This document shows positions 10,401 to 23,835 of a stretch of 62,000 nt of DNA, in pieces. Numbering within the stretch: position 1 is the first letter of the stretch; each line of letters starts with the position of its first letter. The DNA comes from Symbiodinium natans (taxonomy: Eukaryota > Sar > Dinophyceae > Suessiales > Symbiodiniaceae), in contig CAJNDS010002841.1 in NCBI GenBank assembly GCA_905221605.1, forward strand, positions 1 to 62,000, given 5' to 3'. The notes beneath the pieces were generated by a model that did no database searches, was not told the origin of the DNA, and worked only from the letters and a program-made list of their open reading frames with translations. A program made the translations under genes and the position numbers.

Positions 10401-12300
10401 ACTCGCGCTGGTGCTGAGTGGTCCCATCCAAGTTAACTGTTCTCCCTACTGTCCTAAGCCCTAGATCCCAAAGCAGCAGCCCCAAGGCTACAACCACCCG
10501 AAGGCGGGCAAACACCCACCGATCCGACACCCAAAAAAGGATTGAATTCGAAACCCCGAACATGACATCCTAAGCCTGAAGCTTCAACCCTTAACGTTTG
10601 GACCTGTTGGGCGGCCATCGTGTAAGCAGTGTAGCTCTCCCGTCTCAAAAAATTATTTTGTGAGTTTAGGACTAGTGTAGGCAAGGCTTTAGGGTTTGCA
10701 GGGGGGAACCTTTCAGCTTTTATACTTCTGGTCTCTACAGATTGGTGCTTAGGCTTTTAAGGGTTTGCGAGCTTCACTCACTCACTGGCTCGCTTGCTCA
10801 CTCACTCCTTCACTCACTGAGTTAGCGTCTCTGAGAGGTGGACCAGTAGGCCAGAACTACCAAATCATCAACCCATCCGCCCATTACAGAATGTGCAAGT
10901 ACCCCTACAACCTACCTCGCCTCCACTCAACCATCTCAACCCCACACCCAAACCCCTCAAACAGTCGAAACCCTCTCGCCTGCATCTGCTGCTCGTAGGC
11001 CTGTGCGTTGAGGCGTTCACGGTTTAGGATCTGCGGGTGTAGGATGTAAAACGTACGGATATCTGAAATCTGAACAACACGAATACCCAAACGACTGCCT
11101 GCCAGGCCAACCTCTCCTCCTCTTCGAGCCGCAGTCTCTCCAAGCTCTGACCTGTGGCAGGAGGGTTCAGAGGGTTCAGAGTTGAGGGTCTGGGATGTTG
11201 AGACGGTGGGTTCAAGGACTGGGATTGATGCAGTGAAGGTATCGGGGCCATGGTTTATTTACTTCCTCCTTCGAGGCACTCTTTGGGCCACAACGCCTGG
11301 ACCCTGTCTTGTGGCCCCAACAGGAGCTGTTGCAAGATGCGCCTCCTGCGAAGGAACTGTGTGTTTGCTTTTGTGGTTTCTTGGCCCTCTGCGCGTGACT
11401 TGACTCCCTTAAGTCCATTGCGCGGATTTGCTGCCTCTACAAGTCACAAACTATTGACAGAGCCCCAAGCAATACCTCGAGTGGTTCGGTATTGAGCTTT
11501 CTCCTATTCTGATCCAGAGATCTTGCGTGAAATGAAGGGTCTATGTCTGGGTCATGGAAATTCTCGCATCGGAGGGCTTCTGATTGGAACCCTAAACGCA
11601 AGACCCTGAACCCTTATCTGCCACCAGAGATGCTACTGTACAAGCATGTACAAGCAACACCCTTCGCCAAACATTCACATCCAAGCTCACGGCTTGAGAG
11701 CCCCCAAGCGTAATCTGAAAGCTCCCAGACTCTCTGCAACCCAACCCCTGGATTAATTCCAGGGTCCACACGGACGACCATGTGAATTGCCTCTCCATTT
11801 CAACAATTGTTTGGGCTACTGTGCTGGTTTTTGGTTTACGGTGTGAGGTGTAGGCCGTGGGGTTCAAGGAACTGGGTGGAGGCTAGGCTTGAAGATGCAA
11901 GGGTCGGGGTTGTGTGTTTCAGGTAAAACTTTTTTCAAGGGTTCAGGTCTTGGAGTTTGGGTTGGGGGCTTAGGTCCGGGCTCAAGGTTGAACTGCATGG
12001 ATTGGAGTTCGCGCCGTTGTGGGTCAAAAACAGCTTGCAGCTTTTGGAGTGTTTGAGGTTGCAGCGGGCTTGTCGCTTTTGGCGAGCGGTTCAGTTTTGT
12101 AAATCGCCAAAGTTTCAAGTTTCGGCTTTAGGCTCAGGGTCTCTGGTTTAGGCTCTCGTCCTGGGGTTCGGTTGGGTGGTGCAAGCAACAGCCTCCTGAT
12201 CCCTCTGCCGCTGCTTCTGCTTTTCTGCCGCTTGGCCTCAGCATCAAGCGAGAAGGCTTTAAGCGCACAATTTAGGGTCCAGGACATCGGGCCTTGGATA
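7486..12300. other. Long non-coding stretch with scattered telomere-like words
   Basis: No ORF here is long or domain-bearing. A (GCAGCC)-type run at 8686-8740 gives an alanine-rich minus-strand ORF (8624-8908) that I treat as repeat-driven. Words such as GGGTTTAGG and CCCTAAAC recur singly. Spliced exons cannot be excluded, but none was convincing. Confidence 0.45.
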
Positions 12301-12317
12301 TGCAAGGTCATGGCTGG

Positions 12318-12388
12318 GGGGGGGGTTGGGGGAATGTGAATGGGGGGGGGGGGGGGGGGGGTGGGTTGGGGGGGGGGGGGGGGGTGGT

Positions 12389-12426
<38 letters not shown>
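12318..12426. repeat. Poly-G tract with rare T
   Basis: About 109 bases that are almost only G, broken by a few T. It is either a real homopurine tract able to form G-quadruplexes or an assembly or sequencing artefact. Gly-rich and Pro-rich ORFs across it are meaningless. Confidence 0.85.
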
Positions 12427-12427
<1 letters not shown>

Positions 12428-12429
12428 CG

Positions 12430-15400
12430 TCATGGTTTGGAAGGTGTTTGAAGGTTTTGCAGGTTTGGGAGCGCAAGACCGCAAGAGACCAAACACTCGC
12501 CTTTCACTCCCATGGCTTTGCCAGAATGCGCCTGAAAGCTTACACTTGGACATGGAGTTGCCCGCTTTAAGAAGGCACTAGAAGCTTTGGATTTGCATGC
12601 TCACTGAGAGTAACAGTCGGATCTCAGGGAGTCCGCTCCCTTCGCATCGATATTTCTGATCTGAACATTGGGTTGTAGGACTGTCGGGGCTTAAATTGAG
12701 CCGGTGTGCATTCGGACCTAGCAGTTGAACGGACAGCGAACCTTTGATGCCGAAACCTTATTGTCAGTCCCAAAGCAGCAGGCTCTTAATTGTTGGCGCA
12801 ACAGGTCATGTCTTTCGAACTACCAGCCGCAAGCTCCCTCGAAGCACAAAATGAATGAAAGGCCGGGGAGCCGTCGATGGCCGTTATCGTTGAGCCGGCT
12901 TCCAGGTGAGGCTGGCCAGGCTTATCTTCGACCTTTTTTCGGTCTGGTGGCTGGGCTAGTTGAGCTCTGCAATCCGTGAATCAGCGACTCGGCAGGCATC
13001 CAGCATTAAACTGTGCAAGCCATCACTGTGCGAGCCATCGTAAACGAACCCCGACTTATATAAGCCCCTAAACTTACCCTGCGAACCCGACCATTGACTG
13101 CTAAGGCTAAAGCTTTTTAAACCATCCTGAAAACGGAAAAAAAACCGCAACAGTGCCGCAACGCTCAAACCTCGAGCCTGCTCCTGAAAACCAATTTTTC
13201 AAGACGACTTGAAGATCTCAAAAGATGTGACTGGAACGATAGGCCTTGTCCAAGCGCATGCCCCAGCCTCAGCTCTCGGAGCCAATCGCAAGCTCCAAAA
13301 CCCCAGGCTTCTGCTACCCAAAGCTGAGAACCTGAAAACTAGATTCCGAAACCCTGGAAGCAGAAACTTCAACTGCAAAGCCAGGACCTCAACCCTCGGC
13401 CACATACAAATGAAAGAAGAAGAAGAAGGAGAAGAAGAATGGAGAAGAGGAAGGAGTCAGACGCAATGAAAAGGGGAGGAGGACAAAGCTCAGTCGAGTC
13501 ACAGGTCGGCATGAGCTCAATGCCAGCAACAACCTCTGAGCCGACCATGTAGGGCTTCTCCGGCTCTTTCCCTGGTGCATTTGGGATTCCGTTTTGGGTT
13601 CCCCAAAAAACTTTTGAAGCTCCTCGCCTAGGTTGAAAGGCTCGAGACGTTCGGTCTTCGGCTCTGGCGTTTATAGAGTTTGGGCTGAGGGCTTTGGATA
13701 AGCCTTCAAGGTGCAGGGCGCTTCCCTAACCACACCCCGACAGCCCCTAAAATCCTTAAGCCACAAGCCGTCTCGCCTGTTCCTTTGCCCTTCGTGCCCT
13801 TTTCGTCCTTGCCCTTGCCAGATTCCGGGATCTTTGCCTGCCATCTTCATGGATGTTCCAAGCCTACCCAACTGCAAGCTCTGCATTTAAGGAAGTCGTG
13901 GATCGGTTGTGGGGAAGCGCTTCGGGGTGGGCGCCCAAGGCCCCTATCTGCAATATTTTGCTCTCAGCAGTAGACTCCGTAACCCCCCCCCCCAAAAAAA
14001 AAAAACAAAAAGCATGAATCCAAAAGCCTGAACTTCAAAACTCCTTGACCCGGGCCCACACCCTGGAGTACCCCCGACAAAAATCACCACTTCGAACCTC
14101 CCCACCCTGTTCCTGCAATTGGGTTTACATTCTGGCACCGTCCCTGACTTGCCTATTCAGGCGACGTTTCGGCACAGTTGACCGCCTTATCATGTGAGCT
14201 TCTCGGCCCTGCTTATTATGTTATTAAAGCTCAATTGCCAAAAACATGTGCAGACCAGGCTGCAACTGTACCGTTGTTTTAACGCGCTGGCCAAGGAGGC
14301 TCAGGCTGGCAACTGTACCAGAATGTTGCCTTAACAAGGAGGGGATGTTGCTTGAATAGCCATTAGCTGTACTGACTGGTGTCCTGAGCACGTCGCGTCA
14401 CATGACGCACGCCATTCTTGTAGCAGCGTTCCCACTTGTTGGATGGGGCAACAGGGTGCTGTGATTTAAGGAATGAACAGGTGCATGATTGGGGTACTTG
14501 AGTTGCAGGTGGGTGAGCGGGGTTAGGGCTGAGGGTTCAGGGCTTAGGGTTTCAGGATTTGGAGTCCACAAACATGCATAGGAGAGGCTCTCCCTCATGC
14601 AGTGTGGGTTAAGCTTCTTGAACCGGCTCAGACGCCAGCTGAGTTTAGGGTTTAGGATTTAGGTAACCCCGTGCCCGAAACGCGAAAACCACAACAAAAA
14701 ATCTAATCAGTCTAAACTCTAACCCCACACCCTGAACCCTCGTTTCGAAGTTAAAAGAAAGCCTTACAGCCATAACCGAACAAAAACCCTGAATCCTACA
14801 TCAACCCTAACATCCTAATGCTCTGCGCCCTCGAAGTTGCCATCGTACTTGGGGACCCGAGGCCGCAACGTGGGATCCCTCCTACGACAATCCCTCTTAA
14901 GCTGAACCTGTTATTCCAGTTTAAAGTTCGACTACTGGCTAAGGTAAACCCTTAGGGTTCGTTTAGTCCCCAACGGTAAGGGGGGGGTCGCGCCGTACCC
15001 TAAACACAAAACCAAGCCCCTTATGTGTTTGGGTACTCGTCTCTTGGCCCGTGGTTCCCGAGGGCTTAAGGTGACCCTAAACCCTAAACCCTAAACCCAC
15101 ACCCCAAATCCTAAGCCCTGAACCAGGTTGCGTGGAACTTCGAGTTTAGGGCTTAGGGTTGTTGGCGCTAGTGTATTTGCATATGGATTTTCTGCTAGGT
15201 TTCAGGGCCAATTCAGGGTTAAGGGCTGGGGGGGGGTTTAAATAGGGTTTAGGGTTTAGGGGCTAGGGTTGAGGGTGTAGGATTGAGGGCCCTAAACCCT
15301 AAACCCTAAAAGCTAAACCAGTAGGGCTTCTGCCTTGTGCAGGCTCTCGAGCAGTGTAGGACCCTGGAGTTGGCATTCAGTTTTTTGGGTTTGGGTTTAG

Positions 15401-15800
15401 GGGTTTAGGGCTTTGGGGTTTATAGGCGTTTGGGGGTTTCGGGGTTTGGGAGCTTGGACCCCGAATCGCGTAAGGCTGTACTTTTGCGGGGTTGTTTGAA
15501 AGCCTGGGGGATCCTGGTAGAGGGGTTTAGTATTTTAGGACGCTGATGAAAAGAATCAGGAGCGAGGATTTTTTGTTTGTCAATTTTTCTGGTTTTTTTT
15601 TTGTGATGTTTTGTTTTTCCTTGCTTCTTCTGGTCTTCTGAACATGCCCTCTGGTTCTGCCTGTCCTCCTCCTCTGGTTGGAATTCTTTTCTGTGTATTT
15701 TGCTGGTTTTTTTGGTGAATTTTGCTGGTTTTCAGCTTCCGCAGGCTCCTCAGCGGTACCGCATGTCCGGAACCTGACCACATCTAATAACCCTCGGGGT
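12430..15800. other. Non-coding stretch with CCCTAAA-like words
   Basis: Contains an A/G-rich segment (13405-13500), a C8-A11 run (13981-14003) and telomere-like patches near 14640, 15073-15100 and 15240-15310. No gene could be supported. Confidence 0.45.
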
Positions 15801-15802
15801 AG

Positions 15803-16331
15803 CAACCCCCCCCCCCCCCCCCCCAATTTGCAAACATGGAGTTTTGGGAGCGCTTCGTTGAACTAAAAGCACGCTCGCACACCGGGAATTCTCCCCACCC
15901 CATGTGCAGACACAATCTCGCAAGATGATTTTTGCAAGGGATTCGTATGGCCTAGAAGCACGCTTGGGCGGCTTATAAAAAGCGCGGGGGGTTGGGGGGC
16001 GCAGCCCCCCCATTTGCAAACACAATAGTTTTCAAATGGGATTTGTTTGATCTAACAGCTGAAAGCACGCTTGCACGGTTTTTAAAAAAGCGGGGTTTGG
16101 GGAGGGGGGGGGGGGGGGCGCAAGGCAAGGGATTCGTATAACCTCAAGCACGCTTGCACGGCTTTAACAAAAGCGGGGGGAGTGCGGAGGGCCCCCCCAT
16201 TTGCAAGCACAATTGCTCACCCCCACATTTGCAAACGCAACACTCGCATGATGAGGCTTCATATGGTCTCGAAGCAAGCTTGCAAGGCTGAAAAGCGGGG
16301 GGGGGGGGGGGGGGGGGGTGGGGGGGGGGGG

Positions 16332-16376
<45 letters not shown>

Positions 16377-16475
16377 CCCCCGCATTTGCAAACGCGATGC
16401 GAAACAATGATGGGTTTGGAAGGGCCGGAGTGGTATATGGTCTTAACATGTCTTAAAGCAAGCTTGCACAGCTGG
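15803..16475. repeat. ~115-bp repeat family with embedded G/C runs
   Basis: At least five diverged units share CATTTGCAAACAC, a GATTCGTATGG-like word, AAGCACGCTTGCACGG and AAAAAGCGGGG. Units lie near 15826, 15895, 16010, 16125, 16198 and 16380. Long G-runs (16101-16118, 16296-16373) sit at the same place in the unit, right after AAGCGGGG. This suggests the G-runs grow from the repeat's own G block. Confidence 0.75.
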
Positions 16476-16477
16476 AC

Positions 16478-16600
16478 CGCATGACCGGACTCTCCTGACC
16501 AGGGGAACGCAGGACCACCGGACCAGGATCGCAGGATCAGAGAACCAGAGGACCAGAGGACCAGAGGACAAGCCAGACCTAAGAAAAGGGAAAAGACAGA
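16478..16600. repeat. AGGACC-type short repeat
   Basis: Imperfect copies of GGACCAGA and GGATCAGA follow one another across about 120 bases. No other content seen. Confidence 0.65.
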
Positions 16601-16844
16601 GCCAGACCTAGGCAAAAACAACACCGGACCCCGGCTAGAGCCGTAATCCCTTACCTCAAACACTCAAACCCTAAACCCCAATTACAAACCTAAACCCTTC
16701 GGGTTTACTACTGCCCGGCCGCTGTGCCGAAGGGCGTTTGTTGTATCCTCACAGGTTCCACATATGGGTTCTGGGGGTCTAGGGATTATGGTTTAAGGCG
16801 TAGGGTTTTTAGGGTCAACCAAGAACGTGCGAAGCGAGCGGAAC

Positions 16845-17472
16845 CCTAAACTCTTTCCATCCTTCCTTTATTCCTTGCTTTCTTTCTTTTGTTGTTGTAT
16901 GTATTTCGTTCTTTTGTTCTGTCTTTCTTGCTTTCTTGCTCTCTTTATTTCTTTATCTCGTTCTTTCTTTTTCCTTTATTCTTCATTTATTTGATTCTTT
17001 CTTTCTTGCTGTATTTCTTTCTTTCGTCCTTTCTTTCGTCCTTTCTTCCTCTCTTCCTTTATTTATTTATTTCTTGCTTTCTTGCTGTCGCTGTTTCTCT
17101 CTTTCTTTCTTGTGTTTTTCTTTATTCCTTTCTTTCTTTCTTCCTCCATTCCATTCCTGCCTTTCCTTTTTGCTCTCTCTCTTTCTTTATTTGTTGTCTT
17201 TCTTTCTTTCTGTCTTTCTGGTCCTGCCTTTCTTTCTTTCTTGATTTTTTCTGTCTTTCTTTCTATTCCTGCCTTTCTTTCTGTATTTCTTTCTATCTTT
17301 CTTTCTATTCCTGCCTTTATTTCTTTCTTTCTTGCTGTCTTTCTTTCTATTCCTGCCTCTCTTTCTTTCTTTCTTTCCTATTTGTTCTTCCTCTTGCGTC
17401 CTTTCTTTCTGTCTTTCTTTGTTTCTTTCTTTCTTTCTTCCTGTCTTCCTGCCTTCCTTCCTTTCTTTCGTG
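16845..17472. repeat. Polypyrimidine (CTTT)n microsatellite
   Basis: More than 600 bases composed almost only of C and T on the plus strand, mainly CTTT and TTTC with interruptions. The long S/F/L-rich ORFs (16889-17632 and overlapping frames) are a by-product of this composition. The tract could form triplex DNA. Confidence 0.92.
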
Positions 17473-19190
17473 CCTCAAATTTGACCAAAAAAACAGGAAA
17501 AAACACAGAAACAAACCAGAAAAATCACAAAAAAACACGGCACCCAAAAGAATTATGCGGTTTTTATTGCGGGGTATTGGGCCCTTTGGGAAGGTCGACA
17601 GGGCGCTTAGACCGCAAAGCCTGATCCGTTGACCTGAACCCCGCCGGTTTGGGGCTTATAGGGTTTCTAGTTTCGGGGTTTAAGGGTTTAGGGTTTAGGG
17701 TCGTGGCGTTTCAGGGATCAATTAGGCCACAGAACACTAAAGCACCACATCAAAACCCCTGGACAGTGCCTGAGCCCAAAACCCGAACCCAAACCCTAAA
17801 CCAACATACGCCAAAACACCCTAAACCGCAAAATCCAAAAATCACGCTCAACCCTCAACCCTAAACTCTAAATCCATAAACACCAAGCCACCTAAACCCC
17901 CAAATCAACCTGCACCCTCAACCCCAACCACCAAAATCATTGGGGATTAACACGCATCAGGCCTCGGAAATACACAAAATCGAGCGTGGACGCTCATGAA
18001 ATTTACACATCAAAAGAGAATATACACATCACAAGATTCCGAACCCCCAATGTAGACGCTGCTTGATGTTCTCAACCACTCAAAACTCATCAAAATGAAG
18101 ATCCCTGTGCCTTTTCCATCGCTTTCAAGGCCTGTCCGCTGCAGCACATCTTATCAACACTTTCGGGCGTAGGGTCTAGGGTTTAGAAAGACCACTGCGG
18201 CAAACTTCATCAGCTGACGGAGTTACAATGTCTCGCGTTCTTCACGTGCCTCCCGTCTGTGCCAAATTCTGAAGCACAAACAAATCCAGCTCTGCAACAA
18301 AACCTTCGTTTCTCATGAACTTCTATCAATTTCGAACGCTCATCAAGATTAATTACATAGCACATGGGATTGTTGCTCCATTTTTGGTTACTCTCCGATA
18401 GCTAGACCCCTTAGGCTCCGCGTGACCTGGTCCACTTTCAGCAAGCTTGGACACCTTGGCATTGTGTAAGGTTTGAGGTGAAAGCTGTGAAACTTAGGGA
18501 TGTCGTGTTTCCGATAAGCCTTCTTGCCTTGCTTCGTGGGGTATGATTTGCGATCTTCATCTAGGTAGTAAACAACTTTAGGATCCCGGTGCTTCGTGCA
18601 TGGTTCCAGTTTCGGCCCGCTTACTATACTAACTATAGTTAAGGGACTTATAACCTAATTTAGGATCGTTAATTACAACCCAATTAGGGCTCTGATTACT
18701 CTACTTGTTTCTAGGGGGCCCCACCTTGTAGATCGGGATATCATCGGATGTATATATAGGTACGTATAGAGAGTTCCGGATCTAAGGACACAGGCATTGT
18801 GAGCATGCCATATGCTTACAGGCACTTTCTTGGTACTTTCTTTCCCGCTCAAGCTGAATCAGATCCAGGGTTCAGCCAGACTGTGTTTATTTAGTCGAAA
18901 GTCCACAGTTCCTTAGGGCCTTAGGGTTTAGACTTAGTGAGGGAACCGGGCTTGCAATCTCTGAGGGATTGCAGAATTCAGCTCTGGAAATGATCGCCGC
19001 GGTCTTGCTACAGCCAGGGCCAGAGGGGTGAGGGGGTGAGGCTCAGCAAGGCATCACCATCCCACGATGAGAGGGTGTCTGGATTGAAAAATCAGCGGTT
19101 AAACACCACAAGAGATTTCACTATCTTGCCCCTGCCCCCGACCTTCCACGCACAACATGGGGAATGAAATATTTCATCTTGGACCCTCCC
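17473..19190. other. Intergenic sequence, no gene seen
   Basis: Mixed sequence with CCCTAAA-like words to about 17920, then unremarkable DNA. No domain or consistent splice path was found on either strand. Confidence 0.45.
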
Positions 19191-19198
19191 CGTCATCA

Positions 19199-20022
<824 letters not shown>

Positions 20023-20029
20023 AGCCGCA

Positions 20030-21900
20030 CGGTTCACAGCAGTTGGGAAGTCAACCAGCCTCCAGGCCGAACGCACTAGAGCTCAGCAACAGGCCCTGCC
20101 TTCGCAGAAGCTTAAGGATTCTGCCTTTGCCTGAGCCATTTTGCCATTGGAGCTACGAGTCGATTCTTCTGCTGTGAACCGCCGGGTCCCAATTCCCGGG
20201 CCTCACGCACACCGACAACAACGAGTTTGCAGAGGTAAGCGGTAGGGTTTCCACTGCTCCGCGAGGTGGAAGGAGTACCCTCTTTAGTGACTTCATCATC
20301 TATGTTTCTGGAGGGGAAAAGCAAGCGGATGGCGAGCCGAACGCGCCTCAGTACATTTCTCCTGCCTACACTTTTCCATTTACAAAAGGTTCTGCAGCAC
20401 ACAGACATCCTTGGAGCAGCGCAACATTGGTCGACTTCAGAGCCTGGTTGCTATGCAAGAAGTATCAGTGCTGGAGGCCTGTTTTTGTGCTTCGAGCAAC
20501 TTCCCTGGGATGATGCACTCAGAGATCAATGCAATCCCTTTCTGTGCAGTTTATGCGAAGTGGCAGCTTCTTCTCCGAGACACTCACGCTCAAAAGCCGC
20601 TGCGCAGACAAGTACGTGACTGGCCACGACACGCCCCCTCTCCCCCCCTCCCCCCCTCCCCCCCCCCCAGTTCGAGCTACAGCCCAGTCACGTATTGCTT
20701 TGGATACTGTTGAAAGGGATTGCAGCGCAGCTGACATGCTGCTTGCTCCGGGGAAAACGTCAAACGTTGGTGAGGATGAGAAGTCTCCGATAAGGTTGTA
20801 CGGACTTGCAACACAGCTGCCAAACACAAAGCTATCCAACGGCCTTCAGCACGACGTAATCCTCCCAACGCTGGCCCCGCTGAGCACCCTGATGTCTTTC
20901 GATGCACATGGGGTGCCCTTGTGGCCCCAGACGGGGCGCCGGGCCGGTCTTGTCTACAGGACAAGGTGCAGGTTGGGACACTGCAACCACAGTTCTGAAG
21001 TACGACCAGCTACATGCGCAGGGCAGCTTGAGGGCGATGCTGGCCTCAACATGTCACCAACGCCTCGTCTTGCAGCGGGGTGCGAGAGCCGGGACTCGCT
21101 CTTGTGGCGAGGAGCAGGTTCGTCCGACCTCTAGCAGTTTCTGCACTATGGTACGGCTCCACGACACGGCTGGGCACAGACTTTCTGATGAGCGATACGC
21201 CGCTGCCGCAACACAGTTGCGAGCATCCAAGGACACAGTCCTTCACGGCCTTTACTGGCTGAACATCTTACGGCCCTCCACTGGTTAGTGTGGGACGCCA
21301 CGATGACTAACATTTAGGGACGGAGACTGAGCTGGGCCTTAGGCAGTTTCAGTTATCATTTGAAGCCGATTTGCGAGCCTGATGTTTCTGCAGCTTTGTA
21401 CAGCCAGCTCAAGCAGGCCTCATTTTAAACTCTATTCCTTGTAGGCATGTCCTTCTCCTGCTCTGAGGCATCGGCAAGTCTGATTCCAAGGATGCGCTTG
21501 CCTTGTGTTCTTTTCTTGTTATCGTACGTTCGTGGCAGAGGTAGCAGCCTGGGCCTAGGAGCTTTAGGTTCGTCCATTGCTCTTCAAAGGGATGAGGTAG
21601 GTAGCTGCGATTATCGCAGTGCAGTCCCCCCGGGCCCGCTCCAACGCCTAAGAACGTGTTGGTCTTGTTGCTTGCGTTGGTAGTTTTCGGTTTGGTCTTG
21701 TTTGGCTTGTTAGTCCTTGGCTAGGCGGGTCCAAAGGACGGAGCTGGCAACGGCACGTTTCAATGGGCTTTTAGCTAATGGTCAAGGCACGTCCGAAGGG
21801 CGGGGCTGGCCACGGCGCGGCACGTCTCACGGGCGGGGCAAGCCAAGGGCATGGCGCCTCCCGAAGTTTCAGAATCGCCGCTATGAGCAGAGCCCGCTCG
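20030..21900. other. Unassigned sequence between the two TAG arrays
   Basis: Holds a C-run (20640-20668) and short ORFs on both strands, the longest on the plus strand at 20529-21134 (201 codons, crossing the C-run). No domain was recognised. Near 21715-21850 the words GGCACGT and GGGCGGGGC repeat loosely. Confidence 0.4.
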
Positions 21901-21911
21901 CTCAGCGTTCA

Positions 21912-21925
21912 ATAAATAGTAGTAG

Positions 21926-21976
<51 letters not shown>

Positions 21977-21988
21977 AATAGTAGTAGC

Positions 21989-22020
<32 letters not shown>

Positions 22021-22032
22021 AAGTAGTAGTAA

Positions 22033-22097
<65 letters not shown>

Positions 22098-22102
22098 ATA
22101 GC

Positions 22103-22155
<53 letters not shown>

Positions 22156-22179
22156 AATAGTAGTAGAATAGTAGTAGTA

Positions 22180-22245
<66 letters not shown>

Positions 22246-22274
22246 CAGTAGTAGTAGTAGTAGTAGTAGTAGAA

Positions 22275-22346
<72 letters not shown>

Positions 22347-22374
22347 GAGTAGTAGTAGTAGTAGTAGTAGTAAC

Positions 22375-22430
<56 letters not shown>
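21912..22430. repeat. Second (TAG)n array
   Basis: About 520 bases of TAG triplets with occasional A, C or G changes, running into GGTGGCGGT sequence immediately before the left direct repeat. Confidence 0.95.
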
Positions 22431-22436
<6 letters not shown>

Positions 22437-22448
22437 CGGTGGCGGTGG

Positions 22449-22733
22449 TGGAAGCGGCTGTGCTTGTGTGATAGAGACATGTCCCCTCGCTTCGTGCGTT
22501 GTGTAGGTTGCATTCTGCAGCAAGCATCATTGTAACATGTGATGCAGTGACGTAGCACTTGCATGTCGTTTGCTCTTGCCTTTGTACAGCTTCATGTCAA
22601 CCCGACTGCAGCTGTGGACTCGAACGTAGGTCGTAGCTCAAAGCAGTTTGTGTAGCTGAGTTATTAGCCGAAGGCAACGAACCCGCCATAGCGCTTGTTA
22701 ACGTACTGCAGCTGCGCAGCAAGATTTGCGAGC
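22449..22733. repeat. Left copy of a ~287-bp direct repeat (LTR-like)
   Basis: Nearly identical to 29451-29739, in the same orientation. Both copies begin TGGAAGCGGCTGTGCTTGTG and end near GCAAGATTTGCGAGC. The 3' end is not CA, and I find no clear primer-binding site, polypurine tract or target-site duplication. It may be the LTR of a decayed element or a repeat that independently inserted twice. Confidence 0.75.
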
Positions 22734-23220
22734 TCTTTCGCCGAGTGGTCCTGCGATATCCCAAGCCGAAAAACAAAAGGTGGCACTGGGGGCCAGGCAA
22801 TTCTTGAGGAGCCAGGGCAACAAGCGCTCTGGCAGTCTTCTGCAGGAGTTGAAGCGCCGTGGTGTCACTGTTACCACGTCGGAAGCAGCTGAGCTTTATC
22901 ACCGAGTCGAGCCACTCGTGCTTGGTTCGGCTCATGCGCAAGCTGCGCAAGTGGCGTCTGCCTACGGAGGAGCGTCTCCTCCTGCGCCACCCCCAGCAGC
23001 TGGCCCCGCAGTGGCCCAGGCCGTTTTTGCTGAGAGCCGCGGAAGTCGATCGGAATTGACTTGCGAAACCGTCAAAATTTTGAAGATTCCCAAGACCGGA
23101 GCCTCGCTCTTGGAGTTAAGCAATGGACCCAGACGCGGAGACGCTAGACGAGTAGGAGGTCCGGCTCAGCCAGGGAGTCGAGGCGTCGTGAGCTGATTCC
23201 GTGATGAGGCCCTTATAATT
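22734..23220 (+). pseudogene. Retroelement leader or gag N-terminus, unrecognised
   Basis: A plus-strand frame (22726-23196) includes GSLLQELKRRGVTVTTSEAA and a proline/alanine-rich stretch. Its position before the gag-like region suggests an N-terminal gag segment, but no named domain is visible. Confidence 0.35.
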
Positions 23221-23225
23221 TCGCC

Positions 23226-23790
23226 GAAGGTATGTTGGGAGAGGCCCAGTTCAAGACTGCCTACGCGCGCTTCCAACAGTTCGCTACCGACGCGAAGTCC
23301 CGAGCAAATGGACCAGACATTGCGCTTCGAGGCGCCGGTATCTCAGGGCTGAGTGTATGATCGGGCGGTGGCCGCGCTAGACGCGAGTTTTCATGAGTCG
23401 GACGAGGCTAAGGCAATGAAAGCCCGAGCCAAGTATGATTCGTTGGATAAGAAGTCCACTGCCTTTCAGGAGTTCTTGAGGCGCTGACCGAGCTCAATGC
23501 TGCGCGTGTCACAAGTGCCAGAAGGACCTGCTCTATGACTACCTGCATAAGATTGGGTCGTACCTCCGAGACGAGGTCTCGCGTGACCGGCGATTCTGGC
23601 CGTGGAAGCCAGCCCCGGGAGTTCAGCAGGAGTTCCGTGGGGTGGAAAGCTGGTCCGAGGCTGCGCTCGCGGCGCGTCAAATCAAAGATGCGAATAAGGC
23701 CACAACACTGCCGAGGCGGGGATTCGAGTTCCAAGAACAAGGACAAGCGCCAGCGGAAAAAGAAAGGTGGCGGCGACGGCGCCGAAGCTG
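23226..23790 (+). pseudogene. Decayed gag-like region
   Basis: Broken reading frames include AQFKTAYARFQQFATDAK (from about 23250), KAMKARAKYDSLDKKSTAFQ (about 23415-23475) and LYDYLHKIGSYLRDEVSR (about 23530-23590). They are separated by stops and frame changes. The alpha-helical, charged character and the position before zinc fingers and a protease fit a retrotransposon gag. The match to a specific gag family is inferred, not proven. Confidence 0.55.
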
Positions 23791-23835
23791 ATACCTCGCA
23801 GGCGCAGATAAGCTTGCCGAGCGGCGCGGGGGGAC

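Noticed and set aside
12024-12581. Proline-rich and glycine-rich ORFs (also at 16144-16663, 59612-60090)
   Set aside because: They are products of G/C homopolymer runs with no flanking domain.
16889-17632. 247-codon Ser/Phe/Leu-rich ORF
   Set aside because: Follows the polypyrimidine microsatellite; no membrane-protein logic beyond composition.
20110-20215. tRNA-like or spliced-leader-like sequence (GAGCCATTTTGCCATTGGAG and a CCGGG/CCCGG arm)
   Set aside because: The arms do not give a cloverleaf in either direction, and the similarity to the dinoflagellate spliced leader is limited to two 6-base words with wrong spacing.
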